52,539 bases of DNA from Bacteroidales bacterium. GTDB taxonomy: Bacteria > Bacteroidota > Bacteroidia > Bacteroidales > WCHB1-69. The stretch covers positions 1 through 52,539 of the forward strand of contig JAFZZK010000014.1 of assembly GCA_017615795.1 (NCBI GenBank), given 5' to 3'. The position numbers and the translations under genes were made by a program. The notes under the pieces were generated by a model. That model saw only the letters and a program-made list of their open reading frames with translations. It searched no databases and was not told where the DNA came from. Positions 34,445 to 48,814 of this stretch are shown one piece after another. How positions within the stretch are numbered: position 1 is the first letter of the stretch; every line of letters starts with the position of its first letter.

Positions 34445-35809
34445 TTGAAAAAGAAACACTATAGTTATCTGTTCCTGTTGGTGGCAACGCTCCTTTTGGG
34501 AGCGTTCCTCCTTTGGCACGGACGGATAACACATACTCCTCTCGTACCCAAATTCAAGCACGAGAAAAAGGTAAAGCAGCACAGCGACACCATATCCGCA
34601 CTCATTTTCTGCCACGCCGCCGACTATTTCGTCTACCACGGTTCCGTCATCGGCTTCCAATACGACCTCATCAAGCAGTTAGGCAAGGATCTCGGACGCC
34701 CCGTCACCATCTCCATTGAGAACGATCCTGCCCAGGCCTTCATGAAAAGCCTTTCCAACGAGTACGACATCGTGGGATTCGACTTCGACAAAGAATTGTT
34801 CACCCCTGAATACATCCTCCAATCGGAGCCCCATTCCTATACTTACCCTGTACTCATCATGCGCAAGGAAAAGCACCCCGACACCACACTCGCGCATGTT
34901 GTTCACGCCTCGGAGATGTACACCAACCGTGTCGATTTCAGTGTCTTGGACAATCCCAAGAGCTGGAAGCTCCAACATGACGTGGACCTCACCGTCGAAG
35001 ACCTTTTCGACATGCTGGAGGATAAAACCATAGACTATTTGGTGTGCAACTACAACGTGGCCATCACCATGCTTCCATTCTACAAGCATCTCACCCTCGG
35101 GCCCCGTATCGGCGAGAATTTCCCGCGCACCTGGGTACTCAACATCGACAACACGACACTCAACGACACTATCAACCAGTGGCTGCACAACTTCAAAAAG
35201 ACAAAGCAGTATGAAAGACTTTGCACACGCTATCTGTCCAGAGAGTCGCAACTGATACAAAACTCCTTCGGCCAAAAGCGCAACAGCATCTCTTCCTATG
35301 ACAAGATTATTCAGTCGGTTTGCGCCAAGCGAGGGTTGGACTGGCATTTCATGTCCTCCATCGTCTATCAGGAGTCGCATTTCAACTCCGATGTGCTGGG
35401 CATGGGCGGCAGTTTCGGCATCATGCAGATGATGCCGGTCACCTGCGAACGATACGGCATCACCGACACCTCGACCGTGGAGGAGCAACTCATCGCAGGG
35501 GCCAAATACATCAGCTTCCTCTACAATATTTTCAAGGACAAGGTGGACACATCGCAGATTTACTATTTTGTGGCCGGCGCATACAATTCCGGTCCCGGGC
35601 ACATCATCGACGCGCGCGCGCTTTGCGAGAAACATGGCGGCAACCCATCGAACTGGAAAGAAGTGGCCGAATACCTTATCCTCAAGTCGCACCGCGAATA
35701 CTACAGCGATCCAGTGGTGAAATGCGGTTACTATCCGGGCAAACACACTGTCAACTACGTCGATGAGGTGATGACCCGTTATCTTGGATACCAAAACACA
35801 AAACAATAG
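34445..35809 (+). CDS. MltF-like membrane-bound lytic transglycosylase
   Basis: Cleaves peptidoglycan glycan strands. The 454-residue protein begins at a TTG (34445), which gives MKKKHYSYLFLLVATLLLGAF, a membrane anchor; there is no suitable ATG. Residues about 45-270 form a solute-binding-protein-like domain (FVYHGSVIGFQYDLIKQLGKDLGRP; YDIVGFDFD), and residues about 295-454 are a family-1 SLT domain with the catalytic glutamate E310 in YQESHFN, the GGSFGIMQMMPVT motif and VAGAYNSGPGHI. This two-domain order is that of MltF. It is 73 bp after the lipoprotein pair and 2 bp before purD. Confidence 0.92.
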   Translation: MKKKHYSYLFLLVATLLLGAFLLWHGRITHTPLVPKFKHEKKVKQHSDTISALIFCHAADYFVYHGSVIGFQYDLIKQLGKDLGRPVTISIENDPAQAFMKSLSNEYDIVGFDFDKELFTPEYILQSEPHSYTYPVLIMRKEKHPDTTLAHVVHASEMYTNRVDFSVLDNPKSWKLQHDVDLTVEDLFDMLEDKTIDYLVCNYNVAITMLPFYKHLTLGPRIGENFPRTWVLNIDNTTLNDTINQWLHNFKKTKQYERLCTRYLSRESQLIQNSFGQKRNSISSYDKIIQSVCAKRGLDWHFMSSIVYQESHFNSDVLGMGGSFGIMQMMPVTCERYGITDTSTVEEQLIAGAKYISFLYNIFKDKVDTSQIYYFVAGAYNSGPGHIIDARALCEKHGGNPSNWKEVAEYLILKSHREYYSDPVVKCGYYPGKHTVNYVDEVMTRYLGYQNTKQ

Positions 35810-35811
35810 CA

Positions 35812-37059
35812 ATGAAAATAATGATTGTCGGTCGTGGCGGCCGCGAACACGCCATCGCCTGGAAACTGGCGCAATCACCCATACAACCCCAACTCTTTCT
35901 GGCACCCGGCAATGACGGGATGCTCAACCTGCCCAACACCGTGCGCGTTCCCTTGGAGGAGACCGACACGCAAGGTTTGCTGGATTTCGCCCGCAGCAAC
36001 GGCATCGACCTCACGGTTGTAGGCCCTGAGGCCGCCTTGATGGTGGGTATCGCCAACGCCTTCCAAGAGGCAGGCCTTGCCATCTTCGCCCCCACGAAGG
36101 AAGCTGCACTCATCGAGGGCAGCAAACAATTCGCCAAGGAACTGATGGATCAATACGACATCCCCACGGCCAAATTCCGCACTTTTGAGGAATACGAGCC
36201 TACCAAGGCCTACCTCGATGAAATCGGTGCGCCCATTGTCGTAAAGTACGACGGCCTCGCTGCCGGCAAAGGTGTCGTGGTGGCCATGACCCACGAGGAA
36301 GCCGACAACGCCCTGCGCGACATGCTGCTCGACAACCGTTTCGGCCAAGGCAAGGTGGTGATGGAAGAGTTCCTGCAAGGCCCCGAGTTTTCCCTCTTTG
36401 CTATGGTCAACGGAGAGCAGGTGGTGCCCATCGGTGTGGCGCAAGACCACAAGCGCGCGCACGATGGCGACCAAGGCCCCAACACGGGCGGCATGGGAGC
36501 CTATACCCCCGTGCCCTTCATTCCGCAAGAACAAGTCGACTGGGCCGTGGAACATATCATGAAGCCCACGGCTAAAGCGTTAGCCCAAGAGGGTCGCCCT
36601 TTCTGCGGCATCCTATACGGCGGCCTCATGCTCACCGCCGACGGCCCCAAAGTCATCGAGTTCAACGCCCGATTCGGCGACCCCGAGACAGAAGTGGTGC
36701 TCGCCCGCCTCAAGAGCGACCTTCTGCAGATGATCCTCGACATCCTCGACCACAAGCCCGTCACAGTGCAATACAACGACCAGGCCTACCTGGGCGTGGT
36801 GATGGCCGCAAACGGCTATCCCGGCTCCTACCCCAAAAACTTGCCCCTCGGCAACCTTGACGCCATCTCCAACCTGCTGCTGCACATGGGTACCAAACGG
36901 GACAATGGCCAATGGCTCTCCAACGGAGGGCGCGTTTTGTGTGTCATCGGACAGGGCGGAACCCTCGCCGAGGCCCAGCGCGACGCTTACAACGGCGTGG
37001 CACGGATTTCCGCCGAGGGACTCTTCTTCAGAAAGGATATCGGCTGGCAAGCAATCTGA
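35812..37059 (+). CDS. purD: Phosphoribosylamine-glycine ligase
   Basis: ATP-grasp enzyme of purine synthesis that joins phosphoribosylamine and glycine. The 415-residue product starts MKIMIVGRGGREHAIAWKLAQSP and has LTVVGPEAALMVGIA, the ATP-grasp lysine segment VVKYDGLAAGKGVVVA, VVMEEFLQGPEFSLFAMV, DHKRAHDGDQGPNTGGMGAYTPVPF and KVIEFNARFGDPETEVVL. It starts two bases after the lytic transglycosylase stop, so it is translationally linked to an envelope gene. A 169-bp gap with the recA promoter follows. Confidence 0.97.
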   Translation: MKIMIVGRGGREHAIAWKLAQSPIQPQLFLAPGNDGMLNLPNTVRVPLEETDTQGLLDFARSNGIDLTVVGPEAALMVGIANAFQEAGLAIFAPTKEAALIEGSKQFAKELMDQYDIPTAKFRTFEEYEPTKAYLDEIGAPIVVKYDGLAAGKGVVVAMTHEEADNALRDMLLDNRFGQGKVVMEEFLQGPEFSLFAMVNGEQVVPIGVAQDHKRAHDGDQGPNTGGMGAYTPVPFIPQEQVDWAVEHIMKPTAKALAQEGRPFCGILYGGLMLTADGPKVIEFNARFGDPETEVVLARLKSDLLQMILDILDHKPVTVQYNDQAYLGVVMAANGYPGSYPKNLPLGNLDAISNLLLHMGTKRDNGQWLSNGGRVLCVIGQGGTLAEAQRDAYNGVARISAEGLFFRKDIGWQAI

Positions 37060-37155
37060 CATTCCTCCGAAACACATTTTAGAATTGATTGTTAACAAAC
37101 AACTATAGTGTTGACAATCAAAGAATAAAAAAAATCATTTTAACTATCAACTCCT

Positions 37156-37195
37156 AAAAATACGCGATTTTCGTATGTGAAAATTGCGTATTTTT
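37156..37195. promoter_or_regulatory. Imperfect inverted repeat overlapping the recA promoter
   Basis: AAAAATACGC at 37156-37165 and its exact complement GCGTATTTTT at 37186-37195 flank ATTTT/AAAAT inner arms and an 8-base centre; 15 of 16 arm positions pair. The right arm overlaps the recA -7 box, so it may be an operator for a DNA-damage or growth regulator, or a cruciform-prone site. Confidence 0.5.
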
Positions 37196-37196
37196 G
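37189..37196 (+). promoter_or_regulatory. recA promoter -7 element
   Basis: TATTTTTG followed by CGCTCT lies 32 bp before the recA ATG and matches the extended element at other genes of the window. No -33 TTG is evident; the inverted repeat occupies that region. Confidence 0.6.
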
Positions 37197-37228
37197 CGCT
37201 CTAATAAAAACTAAGACCTATACTGAAT

Positions 37229-38251
37229 ATGGAAAATGAAGAAAACAAGAAAGGCATAAATGCCGAGAAGCTGAAAGTCCTCAACTCTACTCTGGAAAAA
37301 TTGGAGAAGACCTTTGGAAAGGGATCCATCATGAGAATGGGCGACACGAAAGTAGAGGAGATGGATGTCATCTCCACAGGCTCGATCGGATTGGACACCG
37401 CATTAGGCGTAGGCGGCTTTCCCAAAGGCAGAATCATAGAAATATACGGACCGGAATCATCTGGTAAAACCACGTTGGCCATACACGCCATCGCCGAGGC
37501 CCAGAAACAGGGCGGCATCGCCGCTTTCATCGATGCGGAACACGCATTCGACCGCTTCTATGCCGAGAAATTGGGGGTCAACACCTCCGACCTGCTCATC
37601 TCGCAACCCGACAACGGCGAGCAGGCTTTGGAAATCGCCGACAACCTCATCCGCTCCGGCGCCATCGACATCATCGTCATCGACTCTGTGGCCGCCCTCA
37701 CCCCGAAGAGTGAAATCGAAGGCGACATGGGCGACTCCAAAGTCGGCCTGCAAGCCCGCCTCATGTCGCAAGCCCTCCGCAAGCTGACGGCCACCATCAA
37801 CAAAACGGGCTGCTGCTGCATTTTCATCAACCAGCTGCGCGAGAAAATCGGCATCCTCTTCGGCAACCCGGAGACCACCACTGGCGGCAACGCCTTGAAA
37901 TTCTACGCTTCTGTGCGCCTTGATATCCGTCGCCAAGCCCAAATCAAAGACGGCGACACCTCCATCGGCAATCATGTCAAGGTCAAAGTCGTCAAGAACA
38001 AGGTGGCTCCCCCGTTCCGTCAAGCAGAATTCGACATCATGTTCGGTGAAGGCATCTCCAAAACCGGCGAAATCGTTGACCTTGGCGTCGAATACGGCAT
38101 CATCAAGAAATCAGGTTCCTGGTTCTCCTACGGCGAAAGCAAATTAGCCCAAGGCCGCGAGGCCGTCAAGACCCTCCTCGCCGACAACCCAGAACTTGCC
38201 GATGAGCTCGAAGCCAAGATTCGCGAGGCTATCAAGGAAAATATGAAATAG
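37229..38251 (+). CDS. recA: Recombinase RecA
   Basis: Strand-exchange ATPase for homologous recombination and the SOS response. The 340-residue protein has the expected [50 protein letters not shown] region with the Walker [10 protein letters not shown] near residue 74, the Walker B VIDSVAAL, loop L1/L2 segments ([27 protein letters not shown] and [16 protein letters not shown]) and a short acidic C-terminal tail. It has its own promoter with an inverted repeat and is followed by repeat-rich non-coding DNA. Confidence 0.98.
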   Translation: MENEENKKGINAEKLKVLNSTLEKLEKTFGKGSIMRMGDTKVEEMDVISTGSIGLDTALGVGGFPKGRIIEIYGPESSGKTTLAIHAIAEAQKQGGIAAFIDAEHAFDRFYAEKLGVNTSDLLISQPDNGEQALEIADNLIRSGAIDIIVIDSVAALTPKSEIEGDMGDSKVGLQARLMSQALRKLTATINKTGCCCIFINQLREKIGILFGNPETTTGGNALKFYASVRLDIRRQAQIKDGDTSIGNHVKVKVVKNKVAPPFRQAEFDIMFGEGISKTGEIVDLGVEYGIIKKSGSWFSYGESKLAQGREAVKTLLADNPELADELEAKIREAIKENMK

Positions 38252-38349
38252 TTGCTATTGGCTATAGGCTTTTAGCCTTTAGCCATTGTTTTTTAATATA
38301 ATATCACCACCAGCAAACAACTAACATCTGACGGCCAACGGCTAATAGC
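38252..38349. repeat. Intergenic TTAGCC/GGCTAA-type degenerate repeats after recA
   Basis: The gap after recA contains imperfect copies of a 6-10 bp unit in both orientations: TTGGCTATAGGC, TTTTAGCCTTTAGCCATTG, then CGGCCAACGGCTAATAGCC and AACAGCTAATAC. The same units recur after gmhA. They can fold into several alternative hairpins. Confidence 0.55.
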
Positions 38350-38369
38350 CAACAGCTAATACTAACAGA

Positions 38370-39374
38370 ATGAAAAGAATTATCACCTGCTTATTGGCAT
38401 TATTGCTAATCTTCGGTTATAGTTGCAAAAACAAGAACCGGTATGCCGACATGCCCAAGGAGTTGGCCGAACTATGCAAAAACATCGACCGGCACCCCAA
38501 GCGCGCTGAACTATACTACCAGCGCGCCGATTACTACTATTACCACCACAACGTGGACAAGGGTATCGCTGACATGCAGACCGCCATCCGGCTTCAGCCC
38601 GACAGCAGCAAATACTATGTCAAGCTCTCCGACCTCTACTTCGCCCAGCGCGAAACCGACCTGGCCGAAGAGATGTTACAGACTGCCATCAACAAAGATC
38701 CCGACAATAACGAGGCGCGCCTCAAGCTGGCCGAACTATACTTCCATCTTCGCATGATGGAACAGTGTGGTGCCACCGTCGACGAGGCCGTGCAACGCCA
38801 ATCCTTCAACCCCAAGGCATACCTCATCAAAGCCTTCATGCTCAAGGAGCAGCGCGACACTGCCGACTATCTGCGCACCCTGCAGTTAGTCATCGATCAA
38901 GACCCCAAGGAGACCAAGGCATTCTTGGAACTGGGTTATTTCTACCAGCAGCGCAATAATCCATTGGCCATCAGCTACTATCAAAACGGTCTTGCCGCCG
39001 ACCCCAACAACGTCGAAATCCGTTACAACCTCGGCAAGATGTACCAGGACATGGGCCAATTGGAGAATGCCGAACAGGAATACAAGACTGTGATAGAGAT
39101 TGACCCCAAGAACATCCCTGCGCTCAACAATCTGGGTTACATATACTTGGACGATAGCCTGGCGCGTTACAACGAAGCCGCAAAACTTTTCACCCGCGCC
39201 ATTGAAGCCAATCCCAACTTCGTCTACTCCGTCTGCAACCGGGGTGTAGCCTACGAGTATCTCGGTCAATACGACAAAGCGCGCCGCGACTACCAAGCGG
39301 CCTTGAAGTTGGAGACCAATTTCGAGCCTGCCATTGCGGGGTTAAACCGTTTGGACAAACTGCAAAGCCGATAG
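38370..39374 (+). CDS. TPR-repeat lipoprotein
   Basis: A 334-residue protein with a lipoprotein signal [19 protein letters not shown] (C19) and then at least seven tetratricopeptide repeats spanning residues about 45-330, such as [33 protein letters not shown] and [35 protein letters not shown]. It should act as a periplasm- or surface-facing scaffold on a membrane. No enzymatic domain is seen. Its stop is 2 bp before the ruvB start, so the two are co-transcribed; the reason is unknown. Confidence 0.9.
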   Translation: MKRIITCLLALLLIFGYSCKNKNRYADMPKELAELCKNIDRHPKRAELYYQRADYYYYHHNVDKGIADMQTAIRLQPDSSKYYVKLSDLYFAQRETDLAEEMLQTAINKDPDNNEARLKLAELYFHLRMMEQCGATVDEAVQRQSFNPKAYLIKAFMLKEQRDTADYLRTLQLVIDQDPKETKAFLELGYFYQQRNNPLAISYYQNGLAADPNNVEIRYNLGKMYQDMGQLENAEQEYKTVIEIDPKNIPALNNLGYIYLDDSLARYNEAAKLFTRAIEANPNFVYSVCNRGVAYEYLGQYDKARRDYQAALKLETNFEPAIAGLNRLDKLQSR

Positions 39375-39376
39375 CC

Positions 39377-40402
39377 ATGAACGAGAACTTAGACCCTTCA
39401 GCCAAACGGTTGTCGTCTGCCGACAAAGAGATGGAGCGCGCCATACGCCCCACTGTGTTCAAGGATTTCCAAGGGCAGCAGCAGGTCTTGGACAATATCA
39501 TCGTCTTTGTGCGCGCGGCCAAGGCACGCGGTGAAGCCCTCGACCATGTGCTTCTGCACGGTCCTCCCGGCTTGGGCAAGACCACCTTGTCGCACATCAT
39601 CGGCAACGAGATGGGCGTCAATGTGCGCACCACCTCCGGTCCTGTCATTGACAAGCCAGGAGATTTAGCCGGTCTGCTCACCAACTTGGAACCGAACGAT
39701 GTGCTCTTCATCGATGAGATCCACCGTCTTTCCCCCGTGGTGGAGGAGTACCTCTATTCGGCCATGGAGGATTACAAAATCGACATCATGATCGACAGCG
39801 GACCCAGTGCGCGCAGTGTGCAGATCTCGCTCAATCCCTTCACTTTGGTGGGTGCAACCACTCGGTCGGGTCTGCTGACGGCACCGTTGCGTTCCCGATT
39901 CGGCATCAACCTCCGTCTCCAATATTATGATACTGCAACGCTTGGCAAGATCATCCACCGCTCCGCCGACATTCTCAACATCCCCATCCACGACGATGCA
40001 GCCTACGAGATCGCGTCCCGCAGCCGTGGCACGCCCCGTATCGCGAACCTATTGCTGCGCCGCGTGCGCGATTTTGCCCAAATCAAGGGCGACGGAACCA
40101 TCACCCTGCCCATCACCCAAATCGCCCTCAAAGCTCTCAACGTCGACCAACACGGCCTTGACGAAATGGACAACCGCATCTTGAGCACCATCATCGACAA
40201 GTTCAAGGGCGGTCCCGTGGGGTTGACCACCATCGCCACCGCCGTGAGCGACGACCCAGGCACTATTGAAGAGGTTTACGAACCATTCCTCATCCAGGAG
40301 GGCTACCTCATGCGCACGCCCCGGGGACGCGAAGCCACAGACTTGGCATATGCACACCTCGGCAAAAGCCGGTACACTGCTTCTCAACCTGAACTGTTTT
40401 AA
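39377..40402 (+). CDS. ruvB: Holliday junction branch-migration helicase RuvB
   Basis: AAA+ motor that drives branch migration with RuvA. The 341-residue product has [18 protein letters not shown], Walker [10 protein letters not shown] near residue 61, Walker [10 protein letters not shown], sensor motif [19 protein letters not shown] and the C-terminal winged-helix end [17 protein letters not shown]. It is separated from ruvA by 13 kb, both on the plus strand. It lies in a TPR-ruvB-barrel-FAH-transporter-rlmH series. Confidence 0.98.
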   Translation: MNENLDPSAKRLSSADKEMERAIRPTVFKDFQGQQQVLDNIIVFVRAAKARGEALDHVLLHGPPGLGKTTLSHIIGNEMGVNVRTTSGPVIDKPGDLAGLLTNLEPNDVLFIDEIHRLSPVVEEYLYSAMEDYKIDIMIDSGPSARSVQISLNPFTLVGATTRSGLLTAPLRSRFGINLRLQYYDTATLGKIIHRSADILNIPIHDDAAYEIASRSRGTPRIANLLLRRVRDFAQIKGDGTITLPITQIALKALNVDQHGLDEMDNRILSTIIDKFKGGPVGLTTIATAVSDDPGTIEEVYEPFLIQEGYLMRTPRGREATDLAYAHLGKSRYTASQPELF

Positions 40403-40412
40403 AGTCACGAAT

Positions 40413-41198
40413 ATGAAAAGAACAATCCTGCTCATCGCAACACTCTGTTTTGGCCTGGCCTCCCCGACCTTTGCCCAGCGAAGCCGTTCGCCCCGCACCC
40501 CCCACAAGCCGCGGCACGTCTATCCCGCCGGCGTGAACAAGGACAACGGCGAGGGCGCCCGTATCAATTTCGGATTAGCCTTCGCACCCTCCTTCGACTG
40601 GATGTACACCAAAACTCCGGGGCACGAGCGCGACGGCATTGTCGCAGGCATGCGCTACGGCATCCCCATCAACGTCAATCTCACCAAAGGCAAGAACTAC
40701 TACGTCTCCACCGGCATCTTTTTGGAACACATCGGCGGCAAACTCGCCCTCCGCGACAGCGTCATCCTGCCCAATATCGGCGGCACTGTGGCTGACATCC
40801 ATCGCACCTATCGCGCCATGTACCTCACCATACCGGTTGGCGTCACCCTGAAGACCAACTCCATCAACAATTTCTACGTTTGCGGCAATGCCGGTTTGTA
40901 CAACAGCTTGTTGCTGCGCTCTTCGCATGTCGACGGCTGCATTTTAGGTGATGAACTCTGGTCGAGAGAACGACAGCCCTACGACCAAGCCTTCGTCCTA
41001 AAGGAGGCTTTTTACGCGGGCATGGGCTTCGAGTATGCTGTCACCCCGAAAATGAGGGCCGGTATAATGGCCAACTATGTGCACTCGCTGACAAATTTCT
41101 TCAAAGGCCGTGACCAAGCTTACAACAGCGTGCTGAAAGTTAACCCCAAAGCGCAAATCGGCTATTTCGAGCTGGTCATCCACTTTAACTTCCTGTAA
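40413..41198 (+). CDS. Outer-membrane beta-barrel protein (PorT-like/OMP_b-brl family)
   Basis: A 261-residue exported protein starting at ATG 40413 with signal peptide MKRTILLIATLCFGLASPTFAQ. The mature part begins with a basic, proline-rich stretch and then alternating strands (INFGLAFAPSFDWMY, GMRYGIPINVNL, YYVSTGIFLEHIGGKLAL, YLTIPVGVTLKTN, NFYVCGNAGLYNSLLL, GMGFEYAV) ending with an aromatic C-terminal strand FELVIHFNFL. This is the 8-10 strand barrel family that includes PorT of the type IX system, but many unrelated members exist, so PorT itself is not asserted. It starts 10 bp after ruvB and ends 2 bp before the next gene. Confidence 0.82.
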   Translation: MKRTILLIATLCFGLASPTFAQRSRSPRTPHKPRHVYPAGVNKDNGEGARINFGLAFAPSFDWMYTKTPGHERDGIVAGMRYGIPINVNLTKGKNYYVSTGIFLEHIGGKLALRDSVILPNIGGTVADIHRTYRAMYLTIPVGVTLKTNSINNFYVCGNAGLYNSLLLRSSHVDGCILGDELWSRERQPYDQAFVLKEAFYAGMGFEYAVTPKMRAGIMANYVHSLTNFFKGRDQAYNSVLKVNPKAQIGYFELVIHFNFL

Positions 41199-41200
41199 AG

Positions 41201-41812
41201 ATGAAATTCATCTGCATTGGTCGGAATTACGCCGCACATGCTGCCGAACTCAAGCACTCTGTGCCCAAGGAGCCTGTGTTTTTTCTCAAACAAGAGAATG
41301 CCATCACGCGCCGAAACCGTCCTTTTTTCCTGCCCGATTTCTCTGAGCAGGTGGATTATGAGACGGAAATCATCGTGAAAATCAATCGTTTGGGGAAATG
41401 CATCCAAGAGAAGTTTGCCCACTTGTACTATGAGGAGATTGGATTGGGGGTGGACTTTACCGCACGCGACCTGCAGCGCAAATGCATTGAACAAGGCGAG
41501 CCGTGGGAAATTGCCAAAGCTTTTGATGGCTCGGCCGTAGTGGGGAAATTCCTTTCCAAGAGCCAGTTTCAAGACCTTCAAGACCTGCACTTTCACTTGC
41601 TGCTCAACGGAGAGAAAGTACAGGAGGGCTATAGTGGCGACATGCTCTTCACCATCGACCAGATCATCGCTTACGTTTCCCGCTTTATGACCCTGAAGAC
41701 GGGCGACATCATCTTCACCGGAACGCCCGTCGGCATCGGCCCCGTTCACATCAACGACCGCTTGCAAGGATTCCTCGAAGGAGAAAAACTGTTTGATTTC
41801 AAAGTAAAATAA
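41201..41812 (+). CDS. Fumarylacetoacetate hydrolase-family protein
   Basis: A 203-residue enzyme of the FAH superfamily, which hydrolyses or decarboxylates acyl-pyruvates. The N-terminal MKFICIGRNYAAHAAEL, the metal-binding segment VDYETEIIVKI with the acidic ligands, the ARDLQRKC block and FTGTPVGIGPV near the C terminus are typical of the short FAHD1/YcgM-like members, which include oxaloacetate decarboxylase/tautomerase activities. The substrate cannot be fixed from sequence. It is close-packed after the barrel protein and 33 bp before the transporter. Confidence 0.9.
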   Translation: MKFICIGRNYAAHAAELKHSVPKEPVFFLKQENAITRRNRPFFLPDFSEQVDYETEIIVKINRLGKCIQEKFAHLYYEEIGLGVDFTARDLQRKCIEQGEPWEIAKAFDGSAVVGKFLSKSQFQDLQDLHFHLLLNGEKVQEGYSGDMLFTIDQIIAYVSRFMTLKTGDIIFTGTPVGIGPVHINDRLQGFLEGEKLFDFKVK

Positions 41813-41845
41813 CCCATAATTGAAAACCTTAAAATACAACATCTT

Positions 41846-43150
41846 ATGCAACTGAAAGTCCGTCTCACCATAATGAATTTCCTCCAGTTTGCCATCTGGG
41901 GAGCCTATCTGACCTGTATGGGCACCTATCTGTTCACGCACGGATTGGGCCGAAACATCGGCATCTTCTACTCCATCCAGGGCATTGTTTCCATCTTTAT
42001 GCCCGCCCTCATCGGCATTGTGGCCGACAAGTGGATACCGGCGCAGCGGATGTTGGGCATCAGCCACGGCATTGCGGGCTTGGCCATGATTGCCGCCGGA
42101 CTTTACGGCCTCAATGCTGGTGACGCTGTCCAATTTGGTCCGTTATTTACCCTCTACACGTTAGGCGTAGCTTTCTACATGCCCACATTGGCACTTTCTA
42201 ATTCCGTAGCCTACAACGCTTTGGAAATGGCCGGCATGGACACAGTGAAAACCTTCCCCCCTATCCGCGTGTTCGGCACCATCGGATTTATCGTCACCAT
42301 GTGGATTGTGGATCTGCTAGGATTCCAGGACAAGGCGACACAATTTGTGGTGAGTGGCGGCATCGGGTTGGTGTTGGCGGCCTACGCCTTCACACTCCCG
42401 CACTGCCCGACCAGCCAATCTACGGAGAAAAAGTCTATCGTAGAAGCACTTGGCTTGAAGGCTTTTGCACTCTTTAAAGACCCAAAGATGGCCGTGTTTT
42501 TCATCTTCTCGATGTTGCTGGGCGTATCTTTGCAAATCACCAACGGCTTCGCCAACCCCTTCCTTTCAAGTTTCAAGCACATTCCCGAGTACGCCGAGAC
42601 TTTCGGTGTGCAGCACGCCAACATATTGATATCGCTCTCGCAGATTTCCGAGACCCTGTGTATCTTGCTGATACCCTTCTTTATGAAGCGTTTCGGCATC
42701 AAGAAGGTGATGCTCATCGCGATGTTCGCGTGGGTACTGCGTTTTGCCTTCTTCGGACTGGGCAATCCCGGACCGGGTGTGTGGTTGTTTGTCCTCTCGT
42801 GCATCGTGTACGGGGTGGCATTCGACTTCTTCAACATCAGCGGCTCATTGTTTGTGGACAAGGAGACGGACTCCGACATCCGCTCTTCCGCACAAGGCCT
42901 TTTCATGCTGATGACCAACGGCATTGGCGCCACCATTGGCACATTGGGTGCGCAGCTGGTAGTCAACAAGTTCGTCTTCTCGAACTTCCACGGCTTGGCG
43001 GAAGGCGCGCGGGAGACGATGACGGCTGCCGCGAAAGAAGCGCTGGCAATGGATGTCTGGCACGGATGGCAGGCCTCTTGGTTCCTGTTCGCCGCGTATG
43101 CGCTGGTGGTGGCCGTGACCTTCATCTTCGCGTTCCGGTACAAGGAATAG
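41846..43150 (+). CDS. Nucleoside:H+ symporter of the major facilitator superfamily (NupG/XapB-like)
   Basis: Twelve-helix inner-membrane transporter of 434 residues, starting MQLKVRLTIMNFLQFAIWGAYLTCMGTYLF, the signature start of the nucleoside permease family. The loop GIVADKWIPAQRMLGISHG, FGTIGFIVTMW, QISETLCILLIPFFMKRFGIKKVMLIAM and GVAFDFFNISGSLFVDKE are also characteristic. It probably imports nucleosides for salvage by enzymes such as Apt. It is followed by rlmH after 54 bp. Confidence 0.92.
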   Translation: MQLKVRLTIMNFLQFAIWGAYLTCMGTYLFTHGLGRNIGIFYSIQGIVSIFMPALIGIVADKWIPAQRMLGISHGIAGLAMIAAGLYGLNAGDAVQFGPLFTLYTLGVAFYMPTLALSNSVAYNALEMAGMDTVKTFPPIRVFGTIGFIVTMWIVDLLGFQDKATQFVVSGGIGLVLAAYAFTLPHCPTSQSTEKKSIVEALGLKAFALFKDPKMAVFFIFSMLLGVSLQITNGFANPFLSSFKHIPEYAETFGVQHANILISLSQISETLCILLIPFFMKRFGIKKVMLIAMFAWVLRFAFFGLGNPGPGVWLFVLSCIVYGVAFDFFNISGSLFVDKETDSDIRSSAQGLFMLMTNGIGATIGTLGAQLVVNKFVFSNFHGLAEGARETMTAAAKEALAMDVWHGWQASWFLFAAYALVVAVTFIFAFRYKE

Positions 43151-43204
43151 GAGTGAGTGTTTCTTAATATGTTTTTTCGGAGACTTCAAAACTCCTAACA
43201 ATAT

Positions 43205-43675
43205 ATGAAAATCAAACTGATTTGGATCGGACGGACAGACGGCGACGTGTTTGACGAAGCCATCCAGCAATACACCAAGAAGTTACGCTTCTATACGGTG
43301 TATGAGCCGGTTGCCATCCCCTATCTCAAGAGTACCAAGGCCCTCTCTCAAGACGAGCAAAAGAAGCGCGAGGGTGAACTGATTCTCAAGAAGATAGAGC
43401 CAGGTGACGTGGTAGTGCTCCTCGATGAGAGAGGCCGGGAGTTCACTTCGGAAAAGTTTGCGCAGTTCATCCAACAGCAGGCTAACACAGGGCAGAAGGC
43501 GTTGGTATTCGTCATTGGCGGAGCCTACGGCTTCTCCGAGGCGGTCTATGCCCGTCAAAACTTCAAGATCGCCCTATCCCAACTCACCTTCCCCCACATC
43601 ATGACACGGCTCATCTTCGCCGAGCAACTCTACCGCGCCTTCACCATCCTGCACGGAGAACCGTATCATCATTGA
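43205..43675 (+). CDS. rlmH: 23S rRNA (pseudouridine1915-N3)-methyltransferase RlmH
   Basis: SPOUT methyltransferase that methylates pseudouridine 1915 of 23S rRNA in assembled ribosomes. The 156-residue protein, starting MKIKLIWIGRTDG, has the family length. SAM-binding trefoil-knot motifs are VVLLDERGREFTSEKFAQF, FVIGGAYGF and the invariant end LSQLTFPHIMTRLIFAEQLYRAFTILHGEPYHH. It closes the transcribed series that begins upstream of ruvB. Confidence 0.98.
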   Translation: MKIKLIWIGRTDGDVFDEAIQQYTKKLRFYTVYEPVAIPYLKSTKALSQDEQKKREGELILKKIEPGDVVVLLDERGREFTSEKFAQFIQQQANTGQKALVFVIGGAYGFSEAVYARQNFKIALSQLTFPHIMTRLIFAEQLYRAFTILHGEPYHH

Positions 43676-43688
43676 TTGCCGACTTCTG

Positions 43689-48664
<4,976 letters not shown>

Positions 48665-48683
48665 AATGTCTGTTTTTGAAATG

Positions 48684-48691
48684 CAAAGATA
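48684..48691 (-). promoter_or_regulatory. EEP-family gene promoter -7 element
   Basis: TATCTTTG followed by CATTTC on the minus strand lies 19 bp upstream of the start. It is divergent from the gmhA promoter. Confidence 0.55.
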
Positions 48692-48762
48692 CAATAAATA
48701 TTTAATGGGAGGTTAATGGAAAATTATTTTTCTATAACAATATAAATATCAGATATAGGCTT

Positions 48763-48794
48763 TTGGCAATAATTCCATTTTTATTGTATTTTTG
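48763..48794 (+). promoter_or_regulatory. gmhA promoter
   Basis: TTG at 48763-48765 and TATTTTTG at 48787-48794 are 21 bases apart, followed by CCCGCG. The ATG is 20 bases downstream. Confidence 0.6.
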
Positions 48795-48814
48795 CCCGCG
48801 AAAAAAAGTTGATT

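Noticed and set aside
38252-38349. Possible CRISPR-like array after recA
   Set aside because: Units are short, degenerate and in both orientations with no regular spacing, and there are no cas genes.
40413-41198. Firm assignment of the barrel protein as the type IX component PorT
   Set aside because: The beta-barrel family is large and the sequence shows no PorT-specific signature I can rely on, so only a PorT-like call is given.
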